Shown: positions 11,205 to 21,413 of the stretch, piece after piece
Numbering within the stretch: position 1 is the stretch's first letter
How the letters are laid out: each line of letters begins with the position of its first letter
Notes under the pieces: generated by a model
What the model was told of the DNA's origin: nothing
Databases searched by the model: none
Seen by the model: only the letters and a program-made list of their open reading frames with translations
Position numbers and translations under genes: made by a program
Assembly: GCA_964036315.1 (NCBI GenBank)
Contig: OZ038487.1
Coordinates: forward strand, 52,774,533-52,838,532
Reading direction: 5' to 3'
Source: Acanthosepion esculentum
Lineage: Eukaryota; Mollusca; Cephalopoda; Sepiida; Sepiidae
Length of the DNA: 64,000 nucleotides

Positions 11205-11428
11205 AATTTTCACTTAACCTTTGGTTTTGTTTTGACTTTTTGTTCCAATTCTTTCTCTGCCTTTGGTCTTACTTGAACTTATGGTCCAATTCTCTCTTCA
11301 TTTTTGGTCTTATTTTATCTTTTTGTTCCAATTCTCTCTTCACCTTTGGTCTTATTATATTCTTGATCCAATTCTCTCTTCACCTTCAGTTTTATTTTAA
11401 CTTCTTCTTGGTCTAATTCTCTCTTTAC
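11205..11428. repeat. 42-bp minisatellite, about five degenerate copies
   Basis: The word 'ccaattct' (last copy 'ctaattct') recurs at 11,245, 11,286, 11,328, 11,368 and 11,413, each followed by a 'ttggtcttat'-like block. The spacing is 40-45 bp. The array ends where a LINE-B reverse-transcriptase segment begins. Confidence 0.85.
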
Positions 11429-12295
11429 TTGATGCCATATGGCTTTTGCTTCTCTAGATTAACTGCTGATGTATTAACAATTATTGCTCAAAGAGTCTAT
11501 CAAGTTTTAGATAAGAATGGTGAAATTCAGATTGTAACTTTGGATATTTCAAAGGCATTTGGCAGAGTTTGGCATGCTAATCTTCGTCACAAGTTGAAAG
11601 GTTATGATATTTTGGGACAAATTTTAACCGATTCAGTCTTTCTTATCAAATAGCAAAACAAAAATTGTTTAGAGTAACCACTCTTCCATATCTTTTTGCA
11701 TTAATGCAAGTTTTCCTAGGGCTTTATCCTTGGACATACATTGTTGCTAATTTTTATAAATGGCCTTCCTGATGTCATCAATTCTGAGTTTCTGGACATA
11801 GGAGATTGGAAAAAGGTTTCCAAATTTCTTGATTTCTGCTGCAGCATTTGGATTATAGGGCCGGAATTTGGCATAACATGGAACATATGGATTCATTAGG
11901 CCTTGTATCAATGGTTCAGGTTGGTGATTGTGGTGGTTTAATGGTATGGGCCATATTTTCATGGCATAATATTTATATTTTTTCTGAGGCAGTGCTAGAT
12001 TGGCGTCATGGTCTCATCATGTAACAGTTGAAATGGCTAGATGTAACCATAAGTTCTATGCTAACAGTTTCTTCTCTTGTACTATTTGATTGTGGAAATC
12101 TCTTTTGGCTTCTTGCTTGCCAGAAAACTTTGATCATCAAAAATTTAGATGCAGTGTAAATTGTTATCTTTTGTTCTCTTATTGTTCACTCTTCATAAGA
12201 ATATTTTATCTTTTTCTCATATTCTTTCACACTTAGTAAGACTTTGCTTCTTAGTTATTTATTGCTTTCTTGGGGTGAAATGATTAAAAAATACA
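11429..12295 (+). pseudogene. LINE-B copy: RT palm motifs joined to the 3' end, middle deleted
   Basis: The only copy in the window showing part of the RT catalytic core. Positions 11,450-11,640 encode SRLTADVLTIIAQRVYQVLD, then QIVTLDISKAFGRVWHANLR. This is motif A of non-LTR reverse transcriptases: the catalytic Asp of LDISKAF is present, but the usual 'AFD' reads AFG. In a shifted frame, 11,718-11,780 gives GFILGHTLLLIFINGLPDVI, matching motif B ('PQGSVLGPxLF'). The YADD box and everything up to the late C-terminal region is missing. From about 11,990 the sequence resumes with the family's final coding blocks and ends in 'cttggggtgaaatgattaaa'. The gap is filled by unrelated sequence (see 11,800-11,965). 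Confidence 0.8.
11800..11965 (-). other. Foreign filler inside the LINE-B copy, protein-like on the minus strand
   Basis: Between the RT motif-B segment and the resumed 3' end lies about 165 bp with no counterpart in other LINE-B copies. Read on the minus strand it is an uninterrupted frame starting MKIWPIPLNHHNHQPEPLIQ and continuing GLMNPYVPCYAKFRPYNPNA to an AAEIKKFGNLFP end. The composition (Pro, His, Asn, aromatic residues) is unlike translated AT-rich noise nearby. I do not recognise the protein. It could be a captured exon or cDNA piece, or chance. Confidence 0.35.
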
Positions 12296-12635
12296 TTGGA
12301 AGCCTTGGTCACAAATAAAAAATAGTGGCAGATTATATCATACAATGGGTTTCTGTGTTCAAATGGCCTACACCATAAAGTACCTTTAGTATGTGATGGA
12401 ATGGGAGATTCAAATCCGGATGTGGAGCCAAACAATTGAGAAGAATTACAAGATGGCATAATAATAATAACAACATGGACACAAATTTCAAAAGTGTGCT
12501 ACTAGAACATTACTGATTCCATGCCAAATAGATTTAAGGCACTTCTCAATGTAATATGGGATCCAACCAGTTACAAAAAGAGTATACTTAAAGTGACCAG
12601 TGAGTGTATTTGTGGCTCTGCAGGCATCACTTTCA

Positions 12636-12636
<1 letters not shown>
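12296..12636. other. Unassigned sequence
   Basis: No recognised element. Reading frames here overlap the LINE-B end or the microsatellite. Confidence 0.45.

Positions 12637-12690
<54 letters not shown>
12637..12690. repeat. (TA)n microsatellite
   Basis: About 26 uninterrupted TA units. Ile-Tyr repeat frames across it on both strands are artefacts. Confidence 0.95.
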
Positions 12691-13286
12691 TGTTTGGCTG
12701 TATGTGCATGTGTTCGTTTTTTGTTTTTTTTTGTTTTTTTTTATCAAGGGTCGTGGAGATGTTTCCTGTCTCGTCAACATTTTTTTTTTTGTGTGTATAT
12801 ATCTAAATATGTCTGGGCGCTTATGTATTATAACCTGAGTGTGTTTGGATTGTTTTACATGAGAGGTTACCATCACATTTCCACTCTTTGAATTAAAATG
12901 TATACATTTTTGTCTAGAAGTATTAACATCTATTCCAATGTAATTTCAATGAAAAAATAAATTAAATTACATATATATTTTTTATTTTCTCCTCAGTAAT
13001 TTTATAATTTTAAACTTAATAGAGATTAGTTTTAGATTTTAAAATGGGTAATTTTTACCTTTAATTTTAATTTCAAATTTTATCATATAATTTAATACTT
13101 ATTGGTTAGGATAAATTCTATTTTACTATAACCCCAACTTTAAAGCTCTTAATATCTATTGTAACCTTGCTTCATTGTTGAGTTTTTTGAATTCCCATAT
13201 ACTTGTATTTTCATTGGTCATTCTAGCTTATGTAACAGCATTTTCCCCTTGTGAAGGATCATTAATTAATTTGAAACTTTTAAAAC
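12691..13286. other. T-rich unassigned sequence
   Basis: Homopolymer T runs at 12,718-12,742 and 12,780-12,790, then AT-rich sequence with nothing recognised. Confidence 0.5.
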
Positions 13287-13398
13287 CATCAATTCTACAT
13301 TCAACATCATCACTTGATAAAACATCGGAGGTGTTGAAACAAAATGGCTACTTTTGTATTGATTTTATAACATATTTATGTTATAATTTTTAAATAAA

Positions 13399-13402
<4 letters not shown>
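13287..13402 (+). repeat. Repeat family E with conserved stem-loop
   Basis: It matches 42,385-42,512 on the opposite strand almost throughout. The shared core runs from 'ttctacattcaaca' through 'cacttgataa', a short stem-loop (aacatc-gga-ggtgtt) and 'gaaacaaaatggcta' to 'gattttataacatattta'. The layout, GATAA then a stem then GAAAC, is reminiscent of a hammerhead ribozyme core, but two core residues differ from the consensus. Confidence 0.7.

Positions 13403-13441
<39 letters not shown>
13403..13441. repeat. (TA)n microsatellite
   Basis: About 19 TA units between repeat E and a SINE-B copy. Confidence 0.95.
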
Positions 13442-13445
<4 letters not shown>

Positions 13446-13800
13446 TGGTGGTAACTGGCTGCTCATATCTCAGTATGCCTGTCTACTAGAGTGGCTAGCT
13501 GATCCCTGTTGCCTGCTCAAACACATTTATGTTTGTTCAACACCCACCATGTCCACCTGTGGTTTATAATGCAACTATGCTGAGTGAACCTTAGTTACAG
13601 TTCCCAGGAAAGAGTGCATTATATGGTGTGATTAACCAAGCCTAGTATGCTCAAACACTCGGTCACGATGACTTACAAATTTCGGCTAGCACAGCCATCA
13701 ATGGTTCCCAAATAGTTCCATCTCCCCAATTTCACCCATATGGCTTGAGTCAACCATGGTGTGGTTTTCAGGCATTTTCTAACATTTTGCTACAATGAAC
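13442..13800 (-). mobile_element. SINE-B, 5'-truncated, antisense
   Basis: It matches 56,405-56,770 along its length: 'actggctgctcatatctcag', 'gtggtttataatgcaactat', 'gctagcacagccatcaatgg' and 'cccaaatagttcca'. The tRNA-like head present at 56.9 kb is absent here, so the copy is 5'-truncated on the minus strand. Its 3' side abuts (TA)n. Confidence 0.8.
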
Positions 13801-14734
13801 CTGGAACATTTCAGCAAAGATAATATTTTGCAAATAAGTTGCTTTGTAAACTGTGGTGGCATCCTACTCATTTGCATGAACTGATTCTTAAAATTATAAA
13901 AGCTTAGCAAACCGGTTATTGGATTATCTGAAAATAATCTAATATATTAATAGCCAATGATCTCATGTGCATACCTAGTGAAACTCTAACAGACACACAT
14001 CCCCACCTATCATTTTGAAGTTAAAAATGTCGCAAATCTTCTAGTCATAAATTTGATAGGTCTTCCATTGGATATTTGGGACTGCAGTGATTCAGCTTGA
14101 ATGTGGCTATGAAACCATAACACAGCTGATGACACTAGTCAAAATGCATCATATTTCTGAACAGAAATATGATGGGAACAGAATTTCAATCTGGAAATCT
14201 ATTAAATCTTAAATTATCAGAATGGTTTAATTTTTTTTTGATACTATAAAGTGATTTGTTTCCACTCTAAGATTGAAAAGAAAATAAGCAAAATAGATTC
14301 CTAATGATTACCTGCCTTTATAGAACCAATTCCTGGAAATTTAGGATGCCATGACTGCTTGTAATGTAACACTAACAGAAAATGGATAATAAATTCAAGG
14401 AAGATATTAAAATGTGGAATCATCTTCTAAATTATTGATTCGCAATTAAAAAAGTACAAAAAGAAATTTTATACTTTCTACAATTGTTAATTGAAGAAAA
14501 AGCATTCTGATGTTATTTGACTAGTGCAGAGATTTTTCACCTACAGCACTTTGCAATATGACCATAGCACTATGATAATGTTGGAGATGAGCAATCAGTT
14601 TGGGGTGATGAAAATAGTTGATTTTAATGTAACAATAATATCCCCCAACCAAAATATGAACCTCAAGAATTGTTCCATGAAAGATAGGTTTCTCTCTTGA
14701 CAGTGGTCACTCCCAGAGTCTCAGGTCACATGCC
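13801..14734. other. Unassigned AT-rich sequence with a 28-nt near-perfect palindrome
   Basis: 14,147-14,174 is a 13-bp perfect inverted repeat with a 2-nt centre (catcatatttctg-aa-cagaaatatgatg). Otherwise nothing recognised. Confidence 0.6.
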
Positions 14735-14880
14735 TCCCCATGAAAAGAACAGGATTTAGGAGAGATAACAAAAAGACAATATTTACTAAGAGCTAAGGAA
14801 ATTGTGAAGAGCCATGATTGTCAATATCCTGAAGGGACAGGGCACATAAAAGAAGAAAACACTCAGCTACAAAAGAAAGT
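14735..14880 (+). mobile_element. LINE-C 3' coding tail
   Basis: It shares 'ggagagataacaaaaagaca', 'gaagagccatgattgtcaat' and a 'cctgaagggaca' word with 38,465-38,570, which encodes the ITKRQNLFRA...LWRAITANVLKGH end. It is short and frame-broken. Confidence 0.7.
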
Positions 14881-15659
14881 ATATGCTCTGAGATGTGGCA
14901 AAGTTACAACAAAAGAATGAAAAATTTATCACATCTTAAGCCACTTTATGAAAATTATAAGTCAACATCATGGTGGATTATGACATTCCAGTGTTGCTAT
15001 AACAAATCCATCAGGATTGAAATAATAACTGTCTGAGACTTCTAAATTTTGATGACTAACTCTCAGTTTTGACATTTTCTGATACCATTAAGGGCATTGT
15101 AGGTGAAAAATAACAAGTTAAGTCCCTAAATGATGCTTGAGTCTCCAGGACTTATTATCTGAAAGTAAATTTCTCAGTAGCACAAACTACCTACTTGGGA
15201 ATGAATGCATAGATGTTTCAACACATATGTCTGGTTTTACATATAAATTATATGTACTAGTTCAGTACCCATCACTTTGTCAACTGCAAGAGGAGATTAA
15301 TGTAGCTTTGGAAGCTTTATTCTGCTTAGCACTGTTGCACAAATGGATATTATTTATAATGGTTTCATCTAGAAGAATTCTTCTATCAAGGGAGATCATC
15401 TCTAACAAGAGAGATAAATATGTAGCTACCTATTTAAATATAAGAGACATAAAAATGACTTTAAAAGGGCTGCACATTTTGGGTTAAACTCTTTTCCTGT
15501 TACTCAGAGGTTGTTGCAAGACAAATTAACCCATGTAATACAGATGTCCATTTTAATTTCTATCAAATTGTGTTTGTTTGAATGTTTGCATGTTGGTGCA
15601 TGTATATTTTAATTCAATGAAAAACCTAACTACAAAATGTTTTAAAAAATCTCTGAAAA
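14881..15659. other. Unassigned sequence with an open frame of 116 codons (15,137-15,487, +)
   Basis: The frame begins MSLQDLLSES and ends LKGLHILG. It has no signal peptide, membrane segment or motif I recognise, and no matching start or splice context. I do not call it a gene. Confidence 0.3.
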
Positions 15660-15845
15660 CTAATTTTATTTATACCGTTTACATTATTTGGACTGTTGTC
15701 CTCATCTTTATTTCCATATTCATAATGTTTTGGCCGTTGTATGCTCTGGCCTTCTTCAGGTGATATACATTGGAATTTCAAACCTTACATCAAGAATAGG
15801 ACAATAATGATGAGGACAACAGTCCAAACAATGTAAATAATATAA
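15660..15845. repeat. Inverted repeat of family F (hammerhead-like core words)
   Basis: About 40-bp arms at 15,664-15,706 and 15,806-15,845 are inverted copies of one block containing 'gatgaggacaacagtccaaa' and 'aatgtaaa'. Between them the minus strand carries 'ctgaagaaggccagagcata' then 'cggccaaaac'. The same ordered words occur on the minus strand at 40,268-40,372. The block could be part of a Penelope-like or other retroelement end; the assignment is open. Confidence 0.7.
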
Positions 15846-16440
15846 ATAGTTACAACACCTCATCTAAGAAATATATATAGAAACTAATTTTATTTATTAC
15901 TGAATAATTTCTGAATAGGTCAATAAAATCTTATAAATTATCTGATTTTTTAGGTATTTAAAGAATTAAGATTTTTTTTATTGTCTTTAATTTTTTTGCT
16001 AGGCTCAGGGTTGTCCAGGCAGAGTTGGAGAGTATTGTATTTTTTCAATGTCATATTTCAAACTCAGTCAAACTGTGTATGTATGTGTCTGCATTTATTA
16101 AATACCACAAGCACATGCAAGTCACTCAGATAACACAGATATACATATATACACTACATATGCATATGCAAAGTCTCATGCAGAAAGTGTGTAATGGACA
16201 GAGAATCTGTTGTTTTTGAATATATATATGATGTAAATTTGGATGAGAATCTTATGAGACAATTTGGAAAACTTACCAAACAGAATCTAAACAATGTCCT
16301 CAAAAGATTATTTAACTTTTTTATGAATGATAATAATGATAATGATGATGCAGGCTTAAACAATATTAGTGTTTAAGCCTTTTTATTATATTCTTACTCT
16401 GTCCTGGACATTGAGTTCTACCTGGATTCTATCCTCTTGG
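15846..16440. other. Unassigned sequence
   Basis: Short frames only (16,025-16,376), partly from CA/TA-rich DNA. Nothing recognised. Confidence 0.45.
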
Positions 16441-16444
16441 AATT

Positions 16445-16489
<45 letters not shown>

Positions 16490-16512
16490 ATGTATGTATG
16501 TATATATTTTTA
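16441..16512. repeat. (TA)n-(TG)n-(TATG)n compound microsatellite
   Basis: Successive TA, TG and TATG runs. Confidence 0.95.
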
Positions 16513-16639
16513 TAATTTATATGTGTATATTAACCACTAATATTATCAATATATATATGACTCTTCGGCAGAATTGAGTCGCTGTCAGTCACTGTGTGTT
16601 TATCTAAATCTAAAAATAAACACGCTAAAATTCACCTTC

Positions 16640-16775
16640 ATCCCTGCCATGAGCCGACGGCTTAGTGGTAGAAGTTCTGACTGATGCCAATTCAGTCAGG
16701 TTTCGATCCTAGCTAGAGGCAACCGGACGTCTAGCCACACTGATGAGCAGTGAAACAGTCTGTCTGTGGATGACA

Positions 16776-16780
<5 letters not shown>
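16640..16780 (+). mobile_element. SINE-C, tRNA-derived SINE head
   Basis: 'ggcttagtggtagaagttct' resembles a tRNA A box, and 'ggtttcgatccta' 35-40 bp later resembles a B box. The unit is followed by a short unrelated body ending in (TA)n. The head differs from SINE-A and SINE-B. Only this copy is seen in the window. Confidence 0.65.

Positions 16781-16817
<37 letters not shown>
16781..16817. repeat. (TA)n microsatellite used as transposon target
   Basis: TA run ending exactly at the start of the Tc1-like element. Its last TA serves as one half of the target duplication. Confidence 0.9.
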
Positions 16818-16820
<3 letters not shown>

Positions 16821-18073
16821 GAGTTGGACAAAATACTTGAAACACTTGTTAAATTTAAAGAAAATTTATTTAATATGGAGTTGGTCCTCCTTTATCCTCA
16901 TATACAGCTTTAATACATCTAGGAATGGAATCCTACAGCTTCCTGACTTTATCCAGAGGAATATTTAGCCATTCTTCCATTAACGCCTGCTCCAGCTCTT
17001 TAAGACACGATGGTGGAGGATGGCGACTCCTAACTTGTTGCTCCAAAATGCACCACAAATGTTCAATAATATTGATATCTGGAAATTGGGGAGGCCACTA
17101 CATGTGTTCTAGCTCACTTTCATGCTCTTCATACCAATTCTTAACAACTCGAACGGTATGTATTGGAGCATTATCATCTTGGAAGATGCAGTCACCATCA
17201 GGGCTAAAGTCTGGGCCATTGGATGAACATGATCTCCCAAAATGTTCAGGTAATCTTCGCTGTTGATTCTACCATGCAAGGCAACTATTGGACCGAGGCA
17301 TTTCCATGATATGGCGGCCCAAACTATCACTGATCCACCTCCATGCTTCACTGTTGGAAGAAGGCAGTCAGGGTTGTAAACTTCTTTGGGCTGTCTCCAC
17401 ACATAATCTCACCCTAAAGTTGAGAAAAGAGAAAAACTGGACCTGTCTGAGAATATGACTTGCTTCCATTTGTCTGCAGACCAGGCATTGTGATCTCTGC
17501 ACCACTTCAACCTCTTCTGAATGTTGTGAGTGGAGAGAAGAGGTTTCCTTACAGCAGCTGATATGCAGACTTATGGAGCTCAGGATGAACAGTTTTAATA
17601 GAAACGGAACTATTCAGATGATTATTCAACTCAACAATCACTTTGGCCACAGTAGTCTAATGATTTTTTGCCACATTGTGTTTCAATGTACGTCGGTACC
17701 TGTCAGTATGTTTGCAAGTACGACCCGAATTGCTCTGGTTGCTAGAGTTTTTGCCCTGTTTCTTGAATTGCGTCATAGTTCTTGATATGGTAGCTCTTGA
17801 AAAACCAAACAGTTCAGCAACCTTAGTGATCAAGGCTCCTACCATGAGACCTCCAACAATTTGCCCTTCTTCAGACTCGGAGAGGTCACGCATTTAGCTT
17901 AAATTTTACTAAATTCTAAAAATAAATTAGACAAGGAGAGTAAATTAGATAAATAAATTTACAATATATATAACCTGCAATTACAAAGTTTTAGTTAAGA
18001 TTCTTAATATAATAGGTCTTTGAAATATAGGAATGGAATTTACACCTGTTCCAATTATTTTGTCCAACCTCTG
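16818..18073 (-). mobile_element. Full-length DD36E Tc1-like transposon (Incomer-type)
   Basis: The 1,256-bp element runs from 'caggagttggacaaaatact' on the left to the complement 'cagaggttggacaaaataat' on the right, giving imperfect terminal inverted repeats of about 30 bp. TA dinucleotides flank both sides (16,816-16,817 and 18,074-18,075), as expected for Tc1/mariner. A broken transposase lies on the minus strand between the ends. Spacing in the catalytic region points to the DD36E (Incomer) group rather than classical DD34E Tc1. Confidence 0.88.
16870..17893 (-). pseudogene. Tc1-like (DD36E) transposase, inactivated
   Basis: About 340 codons on the minus strand, the usual Tc1 length. The start MRDLSESEEGQIVGGLMVGA opens a helix-turn-helix DNA-binding region (VAELFGFSRATISRTMTQFK). 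A stop near 17,657 and frameshifts follow. The middle gives KHGGGSVIVWAAISWKCLGP (about 17,280-17,345), the block around the second catalytic Asp region. In the third frame, FQDDNAPIHTVRVVKNWYEE (about 17,120-17,180) holds the catalytic Asp, and the glutamate of NIIEHLW lies 36 residues later; a stop codon falls 25 residues after that Asp. The end reads DKGGPTPY then a stop. Multiple lesions make it non-functional. Confidence 0.88.
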
Positions 18074-18167
18074 TATATGATAACATGAAAATATAGTTTT
18101 AACGCATACTATATTTATCTTTAAAAGTTTTCAATATCAAGGTTAGAATATACATAAATGTAAAGGT

Positions 18168-18293
18168 ACTGAGGTCAACACTGAGAATCGACAGTTTGTT
18201 TTATGCTTAAATGCAATTTTTTGACCAACATTTTGCCTGGTCATTAGAATCTAGCATGAAACAGACTGTCACCTCTCACTGTTGACCTCAGTG
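18168..18293. repeat. 40-bp inverted repeat around a 45-nt loop
   Basis: 'actgaggtcaacactgagaa' opens the left arm and the complement of 'ctcactgttgacctcagt' the right arm; the inner parts pair as 'cagtttgttttatgct' with 'agcatgaaacagactg'. Identity is roughly 80 percent. The right-arm block 'agcatgaaacagactgtc' recurs at 32,638, downstream of a SINE-A copy. Confidence 0.8.
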
Positions 18294-18297
18294 TCAA

Positions 18298-18335
<38 letters not shown>
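18298..18335. repeat. (TA)n microsatellite
   Basis: About 18 TA units ending in a CACA-rich piece. Confidence 0.95.
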
Positions 18336-18341
<6 letters not shown>

Positions 18342-19674
18342 CACACATAGATAAATAGGTATCAAATGTATTTTTCATCAGCAATTATTAATCCACAAAA
18401 GTTTTGTTAAATTCAAACTACAAGGTTTGTCTGTTTAATTTTTTCTTGCATTTTTCAAATAAGACATTGTGAAATAGGATTGAAATTGGGGATATACTGT
18501 CTGAAGTTGAGGTTTGTTCTTTTTCTTTTCAAGTACTTTAAATCATCTCAGTCATTATTAAGAACCATGTGTTGTCAGTGGCTACTACAGTGGAAAAGAC
18601 ATGCAGGCACTTTTAAATAAAATTACATCAAAGCTTCATGAAATTATCCTTGGAGTGAAGATCTGTAAACTTTCAGATGAGACAGTATTATTGAAAGATA
18701 TATTTAGTGTATTACATAAGGTTAAAGAAATTTTAATACATAAAGCATTACATTTTCTTATAACTTCAACCTCGAATTATTCAAGATAAATATAAATATT
18801 TATTGTTTTTCATATTTTGTTAAAGTATATTTTTGTATGCTTGGAACTGATTATATAATATTTTATAAAATTTTCACACTTACATGTATGTCGATATTTT
18901 ATTGCTGAGGAAAACAAGTTTTCAACTGCATTGGCTGTAGAAGATACCCATTTATACTAACATTTATTTTCTCTATTTTACACTGTTTGCTCATTCCAAT
19001 AGAACATCTTTATGTTAAAATACCTTACATGATCTATCACTTAACCATTGCTGGCAAATAACATTTATAAAATAGATACACTGTGATATATTTTTGCTAT
19101 TTGTTTGACCATTTTACTACTGCTGACCACCGCAATTATCCATTGTCAATGATTTATGTGTGAATGATTTCCTCGCCATTTCTATTGCTGGTCATTGAAG
19201 TGGGGAAAAAATATGAATTCAAAATCCATGTCGCATAATTGACAAGTTGCTTAACCATTAAGGATGCAGTATCAAACATTCCTTCTAACAACATAGTCCT
19301 TTTTTTTCTATTTGGTTAATTGCTTGGATATGACTTATCTGAATGAATCATTAGCTGATATCTGCCTGACTGTTTGGCCGCTACTGGCCAACTTGAGACA
19401 TTCCTCTCATATCAATCATTCCTGTTTGATTGACCATTTCATCTGGACATAGACAGAAATCTTCATTTGTGACCTATATTTGCCAGATCATATCGTATGA
19501 ATACCAATATACCTTAACTGACCCCTTAATGACCATAACCACATGATCATAACTGGATTATAAAAGAAAAAGGGCATCCTATTTGGTTGATATTAAACTA
19601 CTTCATTTGACTGACCACTTTACTGTTGATAATTTCACAAAGTAAAAGAGATAGCCCCTATATTGTTTTTTTTA
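18336..19674. other. Unassigned sequence, with degenerate 'tgaccattt' words
   Basis: No gene recognised. Between 19,030 and 19,640 variants of 'ttgactgaccatttactgct' recur irregularly, suggesting an old, decayed tandem repeat. Confidence 0.45.
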
Positions 19675-19830
19675 TTAATGTTCACCAAATACAAGGCCTA
19701 ATAGCCATTCAAGGTAGAGGGTTATTGGGTGACTGTGGGATGTTGTATTAGCATGAGAAAGGACAAGAAATGAAGTCCTTGCGGCTATGCAGGAAAGATA
19801 ACAGCTAACTCTAGATTTGAAGAAGATTTA
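19675..19830 (-). mobile_element. LINE-A 3' UTR fragment
   Basis: The 'gttcaccaaatacaaggcct' start, a 'cattcaaggtagagggtta' word and 'taactctagatttgaa' match 38,845-38,945 and 33,370-33,500. Confidence 0.7.
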
Positions 19831-20405
19831 ATTAGTGAATAACATCTCAGAGTTCAGGCGAAGAAGTTAGAACTATAGTGTAGAAGTAGACTTTAGAAGG
19901 AACTGGAAACCTAATCCTAAATAAGAAACAAGGGATAAACCTTTACTCCTGTTCAAAACACTGAGGAGGAGTGTGAACCAGACAATAGGAAAACCTATCT
20001 ACTCCTATTAGGAGAGGAAAAATATAATTAGTGAATAAAATTTCAGAGTTCAGGTGGAGATATCAGAATTACATAGTTGAAGTAGGCATTGGATGGAACT
20101 GGAAACTTAGTCCTAAATAGAAAAAAATGGATAGACCTCTACACCTGTTCAGAAGACTGGGGAGGAGTGTGAACTGGATGATAAGCAAACCTATCTATTC
20201 ATATTGGGAGAGGAAACAAAAATAATTAATGAATAAAATTTCAGAGTTCAAGTGGAGATGTTAGGAGTATAGAGTTGAAGTAGACTTTAGTAGGAACTGA
20301 AAATCCAATCCTGAACAGGAAAAAAGGGCTAAAACTCCATCCTTTTCTTCAAAAAACTGGGGAGGAGTGTGAACTGGACAATCGATTAACCTATCTACTC
20401 CTCTT
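19831..20405. repeat. 197-bp tandem repeat, three copies
   Basis: 'cagagttcagg' (third copy 'cagagttcaag') recurs near 19,848, 20,043 and 20,241. Each copy also contains 'agtaga' or 'agtagg' words, 'gaactggaaa' or a close variant, and 'ggggaggagtgtgaactgga' or a close variant. The array starts inside the end of a LINE-A fragment, so part of the unit may derive from it. Confidence 0.85.
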
Positions 20406-21390
20406 GACTGTTGAGTATCAGTGATGAAATTTATCAATCTGCTCAAAACAGATGTATAATCTAAGTAATAAATGTGATCATTAACAAGACTGCATTTGTG
20501 ATGAATAATGATTTATTGATTAGTTAAAACATTTTGCTGATACTGGAAAGAGATTTTTTGCAAATATACCATAGGCTTTAAGATAGACTTTCTTTATCCA
20601 TTTTCTACTAAGCTTATGGCCACATCACATTCAAACACCAATTCCTGTATGATAACTGATAACTTGGTCAGTAGCTAGATGGGTGATTTTTAGGGAATAA
20701 CAAGTGCTGTAAGCATATATGTGCAGGTGGTATAATGTATACTGGCTTGGAGTTTTCAATTGGAGAGCCGCATTCCAGTTTCATTTTGGTGTGTTATACT
20801 GACCAAGTTTGATATTGCTTAACTTCAGTGATTGTACAGGAATCAATATTTCAACATGATGTGGCCATAAGCCTAGATATAAAAGCATTAGAGAAAATAC
20901 TTTCATTTACTATTTTTTTTATCAGTTTCGTCAGTGTAGATGGTTTCATTCTACTAATAGAAAATGTCATCATCTCAATTTGTTTTATTCATTAAGCTAG
21001 TCTTGATCACTGAAGTTTTGTTTAAAGGAAAAACTGTAATTTCTGTTTCAATTTGTTGAATGAAGAGTTATCATGATTTACAATGAGACGAATGTCCTCA
21101 TCTTTGTCCCACAAGACAATGGCTTGTGGGAGAAAGCATTTGTTAGTGAATTTGATGTCATAATAATGTAAGTTCAATCACTGGAACAGTCAATACAGAT
21201 ATACTCAGACTCATTAGGAGCAGCAGTTGTAGGCGTCCATTCATCTTATGAGATAATATGGTAGTTTAGTCAAATATTCAGTCCTTTCGTGAGCAGCATC
21301 TAAAGTGGTTTAACAGTTCAATCTTTGCATGGCAGTCTCTTCTGCAGGTGTGGCAGATGAAGCTGGAATGAAAATCTGAGATTGCCCTCT
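20406..21390. other. Unassigned sequence with a possible SINE scrap
   Basis: 'ttggagagccgcattccagt' at about 20,760 resembles the B-box region of SINE-A. Nothing else recognised. Confidence 0.45.
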
Positions 21391-21413
21391 CTCTCTCTCT
21401 CTCTCTCTCTCTG
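21391..21413. repeat. (TC)n microsatellite
   Basis: About 11 TC units. Confidence 0.95.

Noticed and set aside
11126..11416. Phe/Leu/Ser-rich frames resembling multi-pass membrane proteins (also 29,091-29,384 and 53,240-55,085)
   Set aside because: They lie wholly in pyrimidine-rich low-complexity DNA, which forces hydrophobic codons. No start context, splice logic or conserved residues.
15137..15487. 116-codon frame as a host gene
   Set aside because: No recognised domain, no flanking gene signals, and a length reachable by chance in 64 kb of six-frame AT-rich sequence.
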